Source of the DNA: Pseudomonadota bacterium
GTDB lineage: Bacteria > Pseudomonadota > Gammaproteobacteria > Steroidobacterales > Steroidobacteraceae
Direction of reading: 5' to 3'
Length of the DNA: 8,182 bases
NCBI GenBank assembly: GCA_021808195.1
Contig: JAKBCE010000105.1
Span: forward strand, 1-8,182
A program made the position numbers and the translations under genes. Shown here piece after piece: positions 1-5,672 of the stretch (within the stretch, counting starts at the first letter, position 1; each line of letters begins with the position of its first letter). The notes beneath the pieces are model-generated. The model did not search any database. It was not told the origin of the DNA and saw nothing but the letters and a program-made list of their open reading frames with translations.

Positions 1-1632
1 GAACGCCCCGTGCTCGTTGCGGTGGCGCACGATGGACTCGGCCAGCGTCGCCGAAAGGCCCGAGATGCGCGCCAGAAGCGCCGGGGAGGCGGTGTTGACG
101 TCGACACCGACGGCGTTGACGCAATCCTCGACCACTGCGTCGAGCGAACGGGCGAGCTTGCTCTGGTTGACGTCGTGCTGGTACTGACCGACGCCGATCG
201 ATTTCGGATCGATTTTGACCAGCTCAGCGAGCGGGTCCTGCAGGCGGCGCGCAATCGACACCGCACCGCGCAGGCTGACGTCGAGCTCCGGCAGCTCACG
301 CGACGCGAGTTCGGATGCCGAGTACACCGAGGCGCCGGCCTCCGATACGACGATCTTGGTGAGCTTCAGGTCGGGAAAACGCTTGATCAGATCGGCGGCC
401 AACCGGTCCGTCTCGCGGGATGCCGTTCCGTTGCCGATGCTGATCAGATCGACCGAATGCTTGCGGCAGAGCGCCGCGAGCACCTGCAGCGCCGTCTCCC
501 AGTCATTGCGCGGCACGTGCGGATAGACCGTCGCGGTATCGAGTACCTTGCCGGTACGGTCTACGACCGCGACTTTCACTCCCGTGCGCAGTCCCGGATC
601 GAGTCCCATCGTCGCACGCGGACCGGCCGGCGCGGCGAGCAGCAGATCGTGCAGATTGCGCGCGAACACCGAGATCGCCTCCGCTTCGGCGCTTTCGCGC
701 AGCTCGGCGAACAGCTCGCCCTCGAGCTGCCAGGCCAGCTTCACCTGCCAGCACCAGCGCACCGTCTGGGCGAGCCACGCATCGGCCGCTCGCCCCTGAT
801 CGGCGATCGCGAAGCGGGCGGCGATTTTGCGCTCGCAGGAGGTGACCTCGGCGGCGGGTGCGGGCGCACCGTCGGTCTCGAGCTGCTCGGGCAGCTTCAG
901 AGCGACTTGCAGCACCTGCTCCTTGCGCCCGCGAAACAGCGCGAGCGCCCGATGCGAAGGAATCGCCTTGAACGGCTCGCGATAGTCGAAGTAGTCGCGA
1001 AACTTCGCGCCTGCCTCCTCCTTGCCCGGCTCGAGCTTCGCGACCACCCAGCCCGTCTCGCGCAGGTGCTCGCGCAGCGCGCCGACCAGCGCCGCGTCCT
1101 CCGCGAAGCGCTCCATCAACACCTGGCGGGCGCCCTCCAGCGCCGCCTTGGCGTCCGGAGCACCCGGGTTCTCGCCCTGCTCGGTGCTGAACGGCTCGCG
1201 CAGGTACTTGGCCGCTTCGCTCTGCGGATCGAGCCGCGGGTCCTCGAGCAGCGCGGCGGCGAGTACATCCAGGCCCGCCTCGCGCGCGATCTGCGCCTTG
1301 GTACGCCGCTTCGGCTTGTAGGGCAGATACAAATCCTCGAGCCGCTGCTTGGTGTCGGCAGCCTCGAGGTTCGCGCGCAGCTCGGGCGTCAGTTTGCCCT
1401 GCTCCTCGATGCTCTTCAGCACGACCGCGCGCCGCTCCTCGAGCTCGCGCAGATAAACCAGGCGCTCCTGCAACGTGCGCAGCTGAGCATCATCGAGGCC
1501 TCCGGTGGCCTCCTTGCGGTAGCGCGCGACGAACGGGACAGTGGCGCCGCCGTCGAGCAGCGCGACGGCGGCAAGAACCTGCGGCGGACGGACCGCGAGT
1601 TCCGCGGCAATACGGGATTCGATGGACAGCAT
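1..1632 (-). CDS. tex: Tex, transcription accessory / RNA-binding protein (C-terminus cut by window edge)
   Basis: Tex is a cytoplasmic nucleic-acid-binding protein of the Tex/Spt6 family, linked to transcription. The window holds 544 codons in an open frame running off the left edge; family members are about 770-785 residues, so the rest of the helix-hairpin-helix region and the S1 domain lie outside. Visible in order: the Tex N-terminal helical region with family blocks [47 protein letters not shown] and [20 protein letters not shown]; the YqgF/RNase H-like domain with [11 protein letters not shown] (about 341-351) and GNGTASRET (400-408); [10 protein letters not shown] (478-487); and the start of the HhH region (about 498-544). 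The ATG at 1632 fits the family N-terminus ([12 protein letters not shown]). Upstream in-frame GTG (1668) and TTG (1677) are possible before a stop at 1680, but no start has a clear Shine-Dalgarno. It is divergent from the cyclic-di-GMP genes. Identification is from remembered alignment to E. coli Tex and is very secure. Confidence 0.97.
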   Translation of the reverse strand, partial: MLSIESRIAAELAVRPPQVLAAVALLDGGATVPFVARYRKEATGGLDDAQLRTLQERLVYLRELEERRAVVLKSIEEQGKLTPELRANLEAADTKQRLEDLYLPYKPKRRTKAQIAREAGLDVLAAALLEDPRLDPQSEAAKYLREPFSTEQGENPGAPDAKAALEGARQVLMERFAEDAALVGALREHLRETGWVVAKLEPGKEEAGAKFRDYFDYREPFKAIPSHRALALFRGRKEQVLQVALKLPEQLETDGAPAPAAEVTSCERKIAARFAIADQGRAADAWLAQTVRWCWQVKLAWQLEGELFAELRESAEAEAISVFARNLHDLLLAAPAGPRATMGLDPGLRTGVKVAVVDRTGKVLDTATVYPHVPRNDWETALQVLAALCRKHSVDLISIGNGTASRETDRLAADLIKRFPDLKLTKIVVSEAGASVYSASELASRELPELDVSLRGAVSIARRLQDPLAELVKIDPKSIGVGQYQHDVNQSKLARSLDAVVEDCVNAVGVDVNTASPALLARISGLSATLAESIVRHRNEHGAF

Positions 1633-1669
1633 CAGCGGTGGGGAGGGGTCGGCCGAAGGAGGCCGCACT

Positions 1670-1831
1670 ATGCGCAATCAGCCGCCCCGCAACAAGTCTT
1701 GCGTCGGGCGCCGCAAATCGCCTAGTGCGGCCGGCGCCGAGACGTCCCGCCCCCCGGTGCGCGTTGGGACTTGTACGTATGCGGATCTCTGGCCCCGCAC
1801 CCACAGAGGGCAAAATTCCTTACAGAATTAA
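1670..1831 (+). CDS. Candidate small ORF, 53 codons, strong ribosome-binding site, no recognised family
   Basis: This is listed only because of its translation signal: a full AAGGAGG at 1656-1662, seven bases before ATG 1670, the best Shine-Dalgarno match I noticed in the window. The predicted 53-residue peptide starts [11 protein letters not shown] and ends at TAA 1829-1831; it is basic and proline/arginine-rich, with two cysteines and no predicted membrane segment or signal peptide. Against it: third-position GC is only about 70% by hand count, it ends in codons unusual for this DNA (AGA, TTA, AAT), the frame also runs open upstream through antisense tex, and I recognise no family. The AAGGAGG may be a chance complement of the tex leader. 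Probably not a gene. Confidence 0.17.
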   Translation: MRNQPPRNKSCVGRRKSPSAAGAETSRPPVRVGTCTYADLWPRTHRGQNSLQN

Positions 1832-1840
1832 AGAGTTAAT
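1827..1840. promoter_or_regulatory. 14-bp AT-rich dyad, candidate operator
   Basis: ATTAA-AGAG-TTAAT is a perfect 5-bp inverted repeat with a 4-base spacer, inside the only AT-rich stretch between two divergent genes (an AATTC/GAATT pair at 1814-1829 overlaps it). The position, about 110 bases before the MHYT gene start and 195 bases before the tex start, would suit a regulator site or promoter core. No known regulator motif was recognised, and short AT dyads arise readily by chance. Confidence 0.25.
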
Positions 1841-1933
1841 CACCAAAACGCGTGCCGCGGCAGTGCCGCGCTGCCTGCGTGCAGCTGCGACGCGCTTCAC
1901 GTCGCGCCCGGCGAGCATCATTAGGATGCGCGC

Positions 1934-1969
1934 ATGAAATCGGTACCCCATGCACACCACGTTCAATAG
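1934..1969 (+). CDS. Candidate 11-codon upstream ORF overlapping the MHYT-GGDEF-EAL start
   Basis: ATG 1934 opens an 11-codon frame (MKSVPHAHHVQ) ending at TAG 1967-1969, so it overlaps the main start at 1950 by 20 bases in another frame. AGGA at 1923-1926 lies seven bases before it, whereas the main ATG has only GTACCCC immediately upstream. A ribosome finishing this ORF would release 15-17 bases beyond the main start and could reinitiate backwards, or the ORF could compete with the main start. A three-codon ORF (ATG 1926, TGA 1935-1937) precedes it. Such tiny frames are common by chance, so this is only a candidate. Confidence 0.2.
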   Translation: MKSVPHAHHVQ

Positions 1970-4097
1970 CTGGCTGGTCGCGCTGTCGGTCGCGGTCGCC
2001 GTCTTCGTCTCCTACACGGCATTTCGACTCGCCGCGCGCGTGACAGACGAGGGCCGGCCCCTGCGTCGGTTCTGGACGTTCGGTGGGGCCTGTGTCCTCG
2101 GCATCGGTATCTGGTCGATGCATTTCATCGGCATGCTCGCCATGTCGATGTCGATCCAGTTGCACTACAACGTCGCTGTGACGCTGCTGTCACTGCTGGT
2201 GGCGATCCTGACCTCCTGGGGGGCGATCCGCATCGCGGCCATCGGGCGGCTCAGCGCGCGCCGACTCGGCTTCGGCGCCCTCGTGATGGGCGGCGGCATC
2301 GCCGCCATGCACTACCTCGGCATGGCCGCCATCGACATCACCCCCGCGATTCACTACCGCCCCGTTTGGGTCGGCGCCTCAATCGTCTTTGGCATCCTCG
2401 CCTCGGGCCTTGCGCTGGGCCTGACGTTCAGGCTGCGGGGGGACCAGAGCGCCCACCCGCTCTCGCGCCTCGGCGGCGCGGTGCTGATGGGCCTGGGAAT
2501 CAGCGGCACCCATTATCTGGGCATGGCCGCCGCACACTTCGTGCCGGGGGCCACCAGCCGCAGCGGCCTGGTACTCGACAGCTTCTGGTGCGCCGCAACC
2601 ATCGCGCTAGCCGCCGGCAGCGTGCTCGCCTGCACGCTGATCAGCGATCTGTACACCACCGAGCTGGCCGCCCGCGCACGGGCCCATGCAGGCCGGCTGC
2701 GTCAGATCAACGCGCAGCTGCGACATCAGGCGCTGCACGATGCACTGACCGATCTGCCGAACCGCACGGCCTTCCTCGAGCGTCTCGGGACGGCCCTGAC
2801 GGATGCGCGCACCGGCCCGAGTCCATTTGCCGTCCTCGCGCTCGACCTCGACCGCTTCAAATTGATCAACGATTCCCTCGGTCACAGCGTCGGTGATGAG
2901 CTGCTGCGCGAGGTGGCGCGCCGGCTGCGCGCCGCAGTGCGCTCGGGCGACACGGTCGCCCGTATGAGCGGTGATGAATTTCTCGTGCTGGCCCGCCAGG
3001 TGCGCAGCCCCGCCGAGGCCGGCCGGATCGCCGAGAACATCATCGAGGCACTCAGCAAGCCGCTGCGTCTCGAGAGCCTCGAGGTCCTGGTGTCCACCAG
3101 CATCGGCATCAGTCTGCACCCGGGCGACGCCGACGCGCAGGAGACCCTGCTTGCCCACGCTGACGAAGCTATGTACAGCGCGAAGCGGCGCGGTGGGCGG
3201 ACCTGGCAATGTTTCGCCGCGGACATGAACGGCTTCACGCAGGAACGGCTGCGCCTGGAGAGCGACCTGCACCGAGCCCTGGAACGCGGACAGTTCGAGC
3301 TGCACTACCAGCCGCGCGTCGACATGGTGAGCGGACGCGTCAGCAGCGTCGAGGCGCTACTGCGCTGGCGCCACCCCGAACGCGGCTACATCCCGCCCCT
3401 CACGTTCATCCCGATTGCCGAGGAAACCGGCCTCATCCTGCCGATCGGCGCCTGGGTGCTGCAGGAAGCCTGTCGCCAGGCACGCCGGTGGCAGAACGAG
3501 GGTCTGCCGCTGCGCGTGGCCGTAAACCTCTCCGCACTGCAGTTTCGGGAAAGTGGCCTGCTGCACACCGTCGCCGCGGCGCTCGATGCGCAGCAGCTGG
3601 CGCCGATGCTGCTCGAGCTGGAGATCACCGAGAGCGCGGTCATGACCGACGCGCAGTCCTCGGTCGCCATCCTCGAGCAGCTCAACCGCATGGGCGTGCT
3701 GCTATCGGTCGATGATTTCGGCACCGGTTATTCGAACATGAGTTATCTGCGACGCTTCCCGATCGACCGGCTCAAGATCGATGCCAGCTTCGTGCGCGAG
3801 ATGAACGACGATCCGCAGGCCAGTGTGATCGTGCACGCGATCATCTCGCTCGCGCACAGCTTGCACATGAAAGTCATCGCCGAGGGAGTCGAGACACCGC
3901 TGCAACTGGCCCGTCTGGCCGCGCTCGGCTGCGATCAATACCAGGGCTATCTATTCAGCCGGCCGGCGAGCGCCACCACGCTCGAAGCGAAGCTTCGCAC
4001 CCATGCCGCCCTCGGCATCATGGATGGTGCTGCCGCCAGCACGCGGCTGCGCCGTCCGGCCTGGGGCGGGATGCTGCTGGCCTCCAATGACGACTGA
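1950..4097 (+). CDS. MHYT-GGDEF-EAL membrane cyclic-di-GMP enzyme
   Basis: An inner-membrane sensor enzyme expected to hydrolyse and possibly make cyclic di-GMP. Residues 1-235 form a seven-helix MHYT domain (helices roughly 8-27, 43-66, 74-96, 106-126, 140-161, 172-194, 208-232) with three motif copies: MHFIGM (57-62), MHYLGM (120-125) and THYLGM (187-192). MHYT is proposed in the literature to bind a metal and sense a small ligand. A short linker leads to GGDEF (about 255-420) with ALTDLPNR, an SGDEF signature (340-344) and RxxD inhibitory site (331-334). EAL follows (about 432-686) with E468, N526, E558, D588/D589, K609, E645 and Q665, the full set expected of an active phosphodiesterase. 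A 29-residue tail is unassigned. The start is fixed by an in-frame stop at 1935-1937 just upstream; it has no good Shine-Dalgarno. SGDEF variants can still be cyclases, so the direction of net activity is open. Confidence 0.96.
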   Translation: MHTTFNSWLVALSVAVAVFVSYTAFRLAARVTDEGRPLRRFWTFGGACVLGIGIWSMHFIGMLAMSMSIQLHYNVAVTLLSLLVAILTSWGAIRIAAIGRLSARRLGFGALVMGGGIAAMHYLGMAAIDITPAIHYRPVWVGASIVFGILASGLALGLTFRLRGDQSAHPLSRLGGAVLMGLGISGTHYLGMAAAHFVPGATSRSGLVLDSFWCAATIALAAGSVLACTLISDLYTTELAARARAHAGRLRQINAQLRHQALHDALTDLPNRTAFLERLGTALTDARTGPSPFAVLALDLDRFKLINDSLGHSVGDELLREVARRLRAAVRSGDTVARMSGDEFLVLARQVRSPAEAGRIAENIIEALSKPLRLESLEVLVSTSIGISLHPGDADAQETLLAHADEAMYSAKRRGGRTWQCFAADMNGFTQERLRLESDLHRALERGQFELHYQPRVDMVSGRVSSVEALLRWRHPERGYIPPLTFIPIAEETGLILPIGAWVLQEACRQARRWQNEGLPLRVAVNLSALQFRESGLLHTVAAALDAQQLAPMLLELEITESAVMTDAQSSVAILEQLNRMGVLLSVDDFGTGYSNMSYLRRFPIDRLKIDASFVREMNDDPQASVIVHAIISLAHSLHMKVIAEGVETPLQLARLAALGCDQYQGYLFSRPASATTLEAKLRTHAALGIMDGAAASTRLRRPAWGGMLLASNDD

Positions 4098-4182
4098 CCC
4101 GCTGCACGAAACAGTTCGGATCCGGCTTAGCCTGTCCGATCGAGGCCTCCGGCACGGCCGCCGCCGGGCGCTTGGCGCGTAC

Positions 4183-4206
4183 GGCGCAGCGGCGCAGCGG
4201 CGCAGC
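4183..4206. repeat. Three perfect tandem copies of GGCGCAGC
   Basis: The octamer GGCGCAGC is repeated three times without a gap or mismatch, then degenerates (next bases GCAC). It lies in noncoding DNA about 240 bases before the GAF-GGDEF start. A copy-number change by slippage would alter spacing by 8 bases but would not shift a reading frame here. No function can be assigned. Confidence 0.85.
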
Positions 4207-4380
4207 GCACGCCGCCAACGACGACCGCATGCTGCCTCGCCTGTCGGGCACCCGGCACAGAACGGATCGTGCGAGCGGCGGGGCATGCAGGCCCCCTGGC
4301 CCGAACCGGCGCAATACAACCCACGAGTCAATGCTCAAGTCGTCGGCTTGCGGCAACACTGTCGCACGGACCGAAGTCTT

Positions 4381-4389
4381 TGCTAGCAT
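4381..4389 (+). promoter_or_regulatory. Candidate extended -10 promoter for GAF-GGDEF gene
   Basis: TGCTAGCAT matches the extended -10 form (TGN then TATAAT-like TAGCAT). It would place transcription start near 4396, about 24 bases before the leader ATG at 4420 and 47 before the main gene. No good -35 hexamer lies at the usual spacing (4360-4366 reads TGTCGCA), which is tolerable for extended -10 promoters. This is inference from pattern only. Confidence 0.3.
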
Positions 4390-4407
4390 TCTGACGGCGA
4401 CCGGCAC

Positions 4408-4413
4408 GAGGAG
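4408..4413 (+). promoter_or_regulatory. Shine-Dalgarno GAGGAG, positioned for the leader ORF
   Basis: GAGGAG stands six bases before ATG 4420, ideal spacing for that codon, but 29 bases before the GAF-GGDEF start at 4443, too far to serve it directly. The main ATG has only a weak GAGCGG directly upstream. This is why the short leader ORF is taken seriously. Confidence 0.45.
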
Positions 4414-4419
4414 CACCTC

Positions 4420-4446
4420 ATGCGTAAAACGGCCACGAGCGGATGA
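4420..4446 (+). CDS. Candidate 8-codon leader peptide, ATGA-coupled to the GAF-GGDEF gene
   Basis: ATG 4420 opens MRKTATSG and stops at TGA 4444-4446, overlapping the main ATG (4443-4445) in an ATGA junction, the arrangement classic for translational coupling. It has a good Shine-Dalgarno (4408-4413) that the main start lacks. The inferred role is to deliver ribosomes to the main start, so that translation of the cyclase depends on the leader. An alternative is that the peptide is incidental and the main start uses weak signals. A frameshift in a longer protein is unlikely, because MKSAAAPDNEMERLEALR fits the usual N-terminus of this family. Confidence 0.35.
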   Translation: MRKTATSG

Positions 4447-5537
4447 AGAGCGCGGCGGCCCCGGACAACGAGATGGAACGTCTCGAGGCACTGCGCATCC
4501 TCGCCATCCTCGACTCCGTCCCCGAACAGGCGTTCGATGACCTGACACTGCTCGCCGCGACGCTCTGCGATACGCCGCTGGCGTTCGTCAGTCTGATCGA
4601 CGCGGACCGGCAGTGGTTCAAATCGCATTACGGCACGGAGCTGGAGCAGACGGCGCGCGAGCTGTCATTCTGCGCTCATGCCATTCTGGTTCCCGGTGAG
4701 ATCATGGAAGTGCCGGACACCACAGCGGACGAGCGCTTCGTCGACAATCCCCTGGTGCTCGACGGTCCGCGCATCCGCTTCTATGCCGGCGCCCCGCTCG
4801 TCACCGACCAAGGCCATGCGCTCGGCACGCTGTGCGTGCTCGATCACCGGCCGCGGCGACTCCAATCGCGCCAGCGCGCGGCTCTGCAGGCGCTCGCCCG
4901 CCAGGCCGCCGCGCAGCTGAAGCTGCGCTCGATGCACCGGGCACTGGAGGCGGCGCTCGAGTCAGCCCGGACTTACCAGAACGAACTCGAGGAATATCAG
5001 AGCCGGCTGCGCCGATTGAACATGCAGCTGCACGCCCAGGCGATCACCGATCCGCTCACCGGTCTTTACAATCGTCTCGCGCTCACCCAGCAGCTGAACC
5101 ATGCGGTCGCCCGCAGTCGGCGCTCGGGTGAACCGCTCTCGCTGCTGCTCATCGATGCCGATTATTTCAAATCGTACAACGATCACTTCGGTCATCAGGT
5201 CGGTGATGAGGCGCTGCGCCAATTGGCGCAGGTGATCCGCGCTGCGGCGCGGGAATCGGACATCGTCGCGCGCTACGGCGGGGAGGAGTTCGTGGTGATC
5301 CTCCCGGCAACGGATCGCGAAGGGGCCCGCGCGCTCGCCGAACGCATCCGCGCAGATGTTCAGGCTGCCCGCTGGGGCCATCGCGACCTGACCATCAGCA
5401 TCGGTGTGGTCACCCGGTCAGCGGCGCACCCGCGCTGCACCGCAGAGCTGCTCATCCAGGACGCGGACGTCGCGCTGTATCGCGCCAAGGACGCCGGCCG
5501 CAACCGGGTGGTCACAGCAGAACGTGCCGAACCCTGA
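4443..5537 (+). CDS. GAF-GGDEF diguanylate cyclase
   Basis: A soluble cytoplasmic enzyme expected to join two GTP into cyclic di-GMP, controlled by an N-terminal GAF sensor. The GAF domain spans about residues 20-160, with blocks common to this subfamily: ERLEALRILAILDSVPE, VSLIDADRQWFKSHYG, SFCAHAI, MEVPDTTADERF and FYAGAPLVTDQGHALGTLCV. Its ligand is unknown. A helical, probably coiled-coil linker (about 162-197) leads to GGDEF (about 198-360) with ITDPLTGLYNR, the active-site GGEEF (279-283) and an intact RxxD inhibitory site (270-273) five residues before it. No transmembrane segment is seen. The start at 4443 is supported by family fit and by an in-frame stop at 4425-4427; ATG 4473 is a fallback. 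It follows the MHYT-GGDEF-EAL gene on the same strand after 345 bases and is convergent with the receptor gene. Confidence 0.96.
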   Translation: MKSAAAPDNEMERLEALRILAILDSVPEQAFDDLTLLAATLCDTPLAFVSLIDADRQWFKSHYGTELEQTARELSFCAHAILVPGEIMEVPDTTADERFVDNPLVLDGPRIRFYAGAPLVTDQGHALGTLCVLDHRPRRLQSRQRAALQALARQAAAQLKLRSMHRALEAALESARTYQNELEEYQSRLRRLNMQLHAQAITDPLTGLYNRLALTQQLNHAVARSRRSGEPLSLLLIDADYFKSYNDHFGHQVGDEALRQLAQVIRAAARESDIVARYGGEEFVVILPATDREGARALAERIRADVQAARWGHRDLTISIGVVTRSAAHPRCTAELLIQDADVALYRAKDAGRNRVVTAERAEP

Positions 5538-5570
5538 GCGCTCGGGACCGTCCGCCGCGTCTCCGTCGAG

Positions 5571-5600
5571 CACAAAAGAACGGCCCCGCGCGGGGGCCGT
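5571..5600 (-). terminator. Rho-independent terminator of the TonB-dependent receptor gene
   Basis: Read on the minus strand, an 8-bp perfect stem (ACGGCCCC/GGGGCCGT, 5580-5587 with 5593-5600, 5-base loop) is followed directly by TTCTTTTGTG. It sits about 70 bases past the receptor stop codon. On the plus strand the hairpin is preceded by the matching A-rich run but has no T-tract after it, so it suits the minus strand best. Confidence 0.75.
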
Positions 5601-5607
5601 ATACAGG

Positions 5608-5642
5608 GGTTGTGGCGCGGCCGCCTCGGCCGCGCCACAACC
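5608..5642. repeat. Perfect inverted repeat, 16-bp stem with 3-base loop, at the convergent junction
   Basis: GGTTGTGGCGCGGCCG and its exact reverse complement flank the loop CCT. The stem is far longer than chance predicts and lies between the stops of two convergent genes, in tandem with the terminator at 5571-5600. There is no T-tract adjacent on either strand; on the plus strand TATTTTT comes only about 24 bases later (5665-5671). It could block 3' exonucleases, assist termination from either side, or be one copy of a dispersed palindromic repeat. Confidence 0.88.
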
Positions 5643-5672
5643 AGTTCGAGGTCATGCCCCCGAGTATTTTTG

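Larger units (their letters stand above)
1633..1949. other. Divergent intergenic region between tex and the MHYT-GGDEF-EAL gene
   Basis: This 317-base stretch must hold the promoters of both divergent genes, but I see no convincing -35/-10 pair for either. It contains possible structures in the tex leader: CGCAA/TTGCG around a 6-nt loop (1688-1703), and GGCGCC/GGCGCC extended by GCA/TGC with a 4-nt bulge (1707-1738). On the other side, in the likely leader of the MHYT gene, CGCGGC/GCCGCG with a 3-nt loop sits at 1856-1870 and GCGACG/CGTCGC at 1887-1905. The only AT-rich patch is about 1811-1850. A doubtful 53-codon ORF at 1670-1831 and an 11-codon ORF at 1934-1969 are listed separately. Confidence 0.7.
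4098..4442. other. Intergenic region between the two cyclic-di-GMP genes
   Basis: These 345 bases hold no supported full-length gene. Just after the MHYT-GGDEF-EAL stop is an imperfect hairpin (4117-4138: CGGA/TCCG outside GGC/GCC) without a T-tract, so it is a poor intrinsic terminator. Further on are an octamer tandem repeat (4183-4206), a small GGGGC/GCCCC hairpin (4280-4295), a candidate extended -10 (4381-4389) and a tiny leader ORF (4420-4446). The gap length and the separate promoter candidate argue that the GAF-GGDEF gene is not simply co-transcribed with the gene before it. Confidence 0.7.

Noticed and set aside
10..1725. 571-codon open frame on the plus strand
   Set aside because: It lies antisense to tex, whose minus-strand translation matches the family along its whole length. 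The plus-strand product is arginine-rich and has no recognisable domain; long shadow frames are normal in GC-rich DNA.
2607..3305. 232-codon open frame on the minus strand
   Set aside because: Antisense to the GGDEF part of the MHYT-GGDEF-EAL gene, with low-complexity composition and no family resemblance.
4117..4138. Possible terminator after the MHYT-GGDEF-EAL gene
   Set aside because: The stem is short with an internal loop and no T-run follows, so it is not called as a terminator.
4172..4190. Sigma-54-like TTGGCGCG with GC twelve bases on
   Set aside because: The -12 element reads GCGC rather than TTGC, and the site overlaps the GC octamer repeat; chance match in GC-rich DNA.
4018..4548. 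176-codon minus-strand frame and several plus-strand frames across the intergenic region
   Set aside because: They overlap the ends of two secure genes, are rich in Arg, Pro, Ala and Gly, have no clear ribosome site and match nothing I know.
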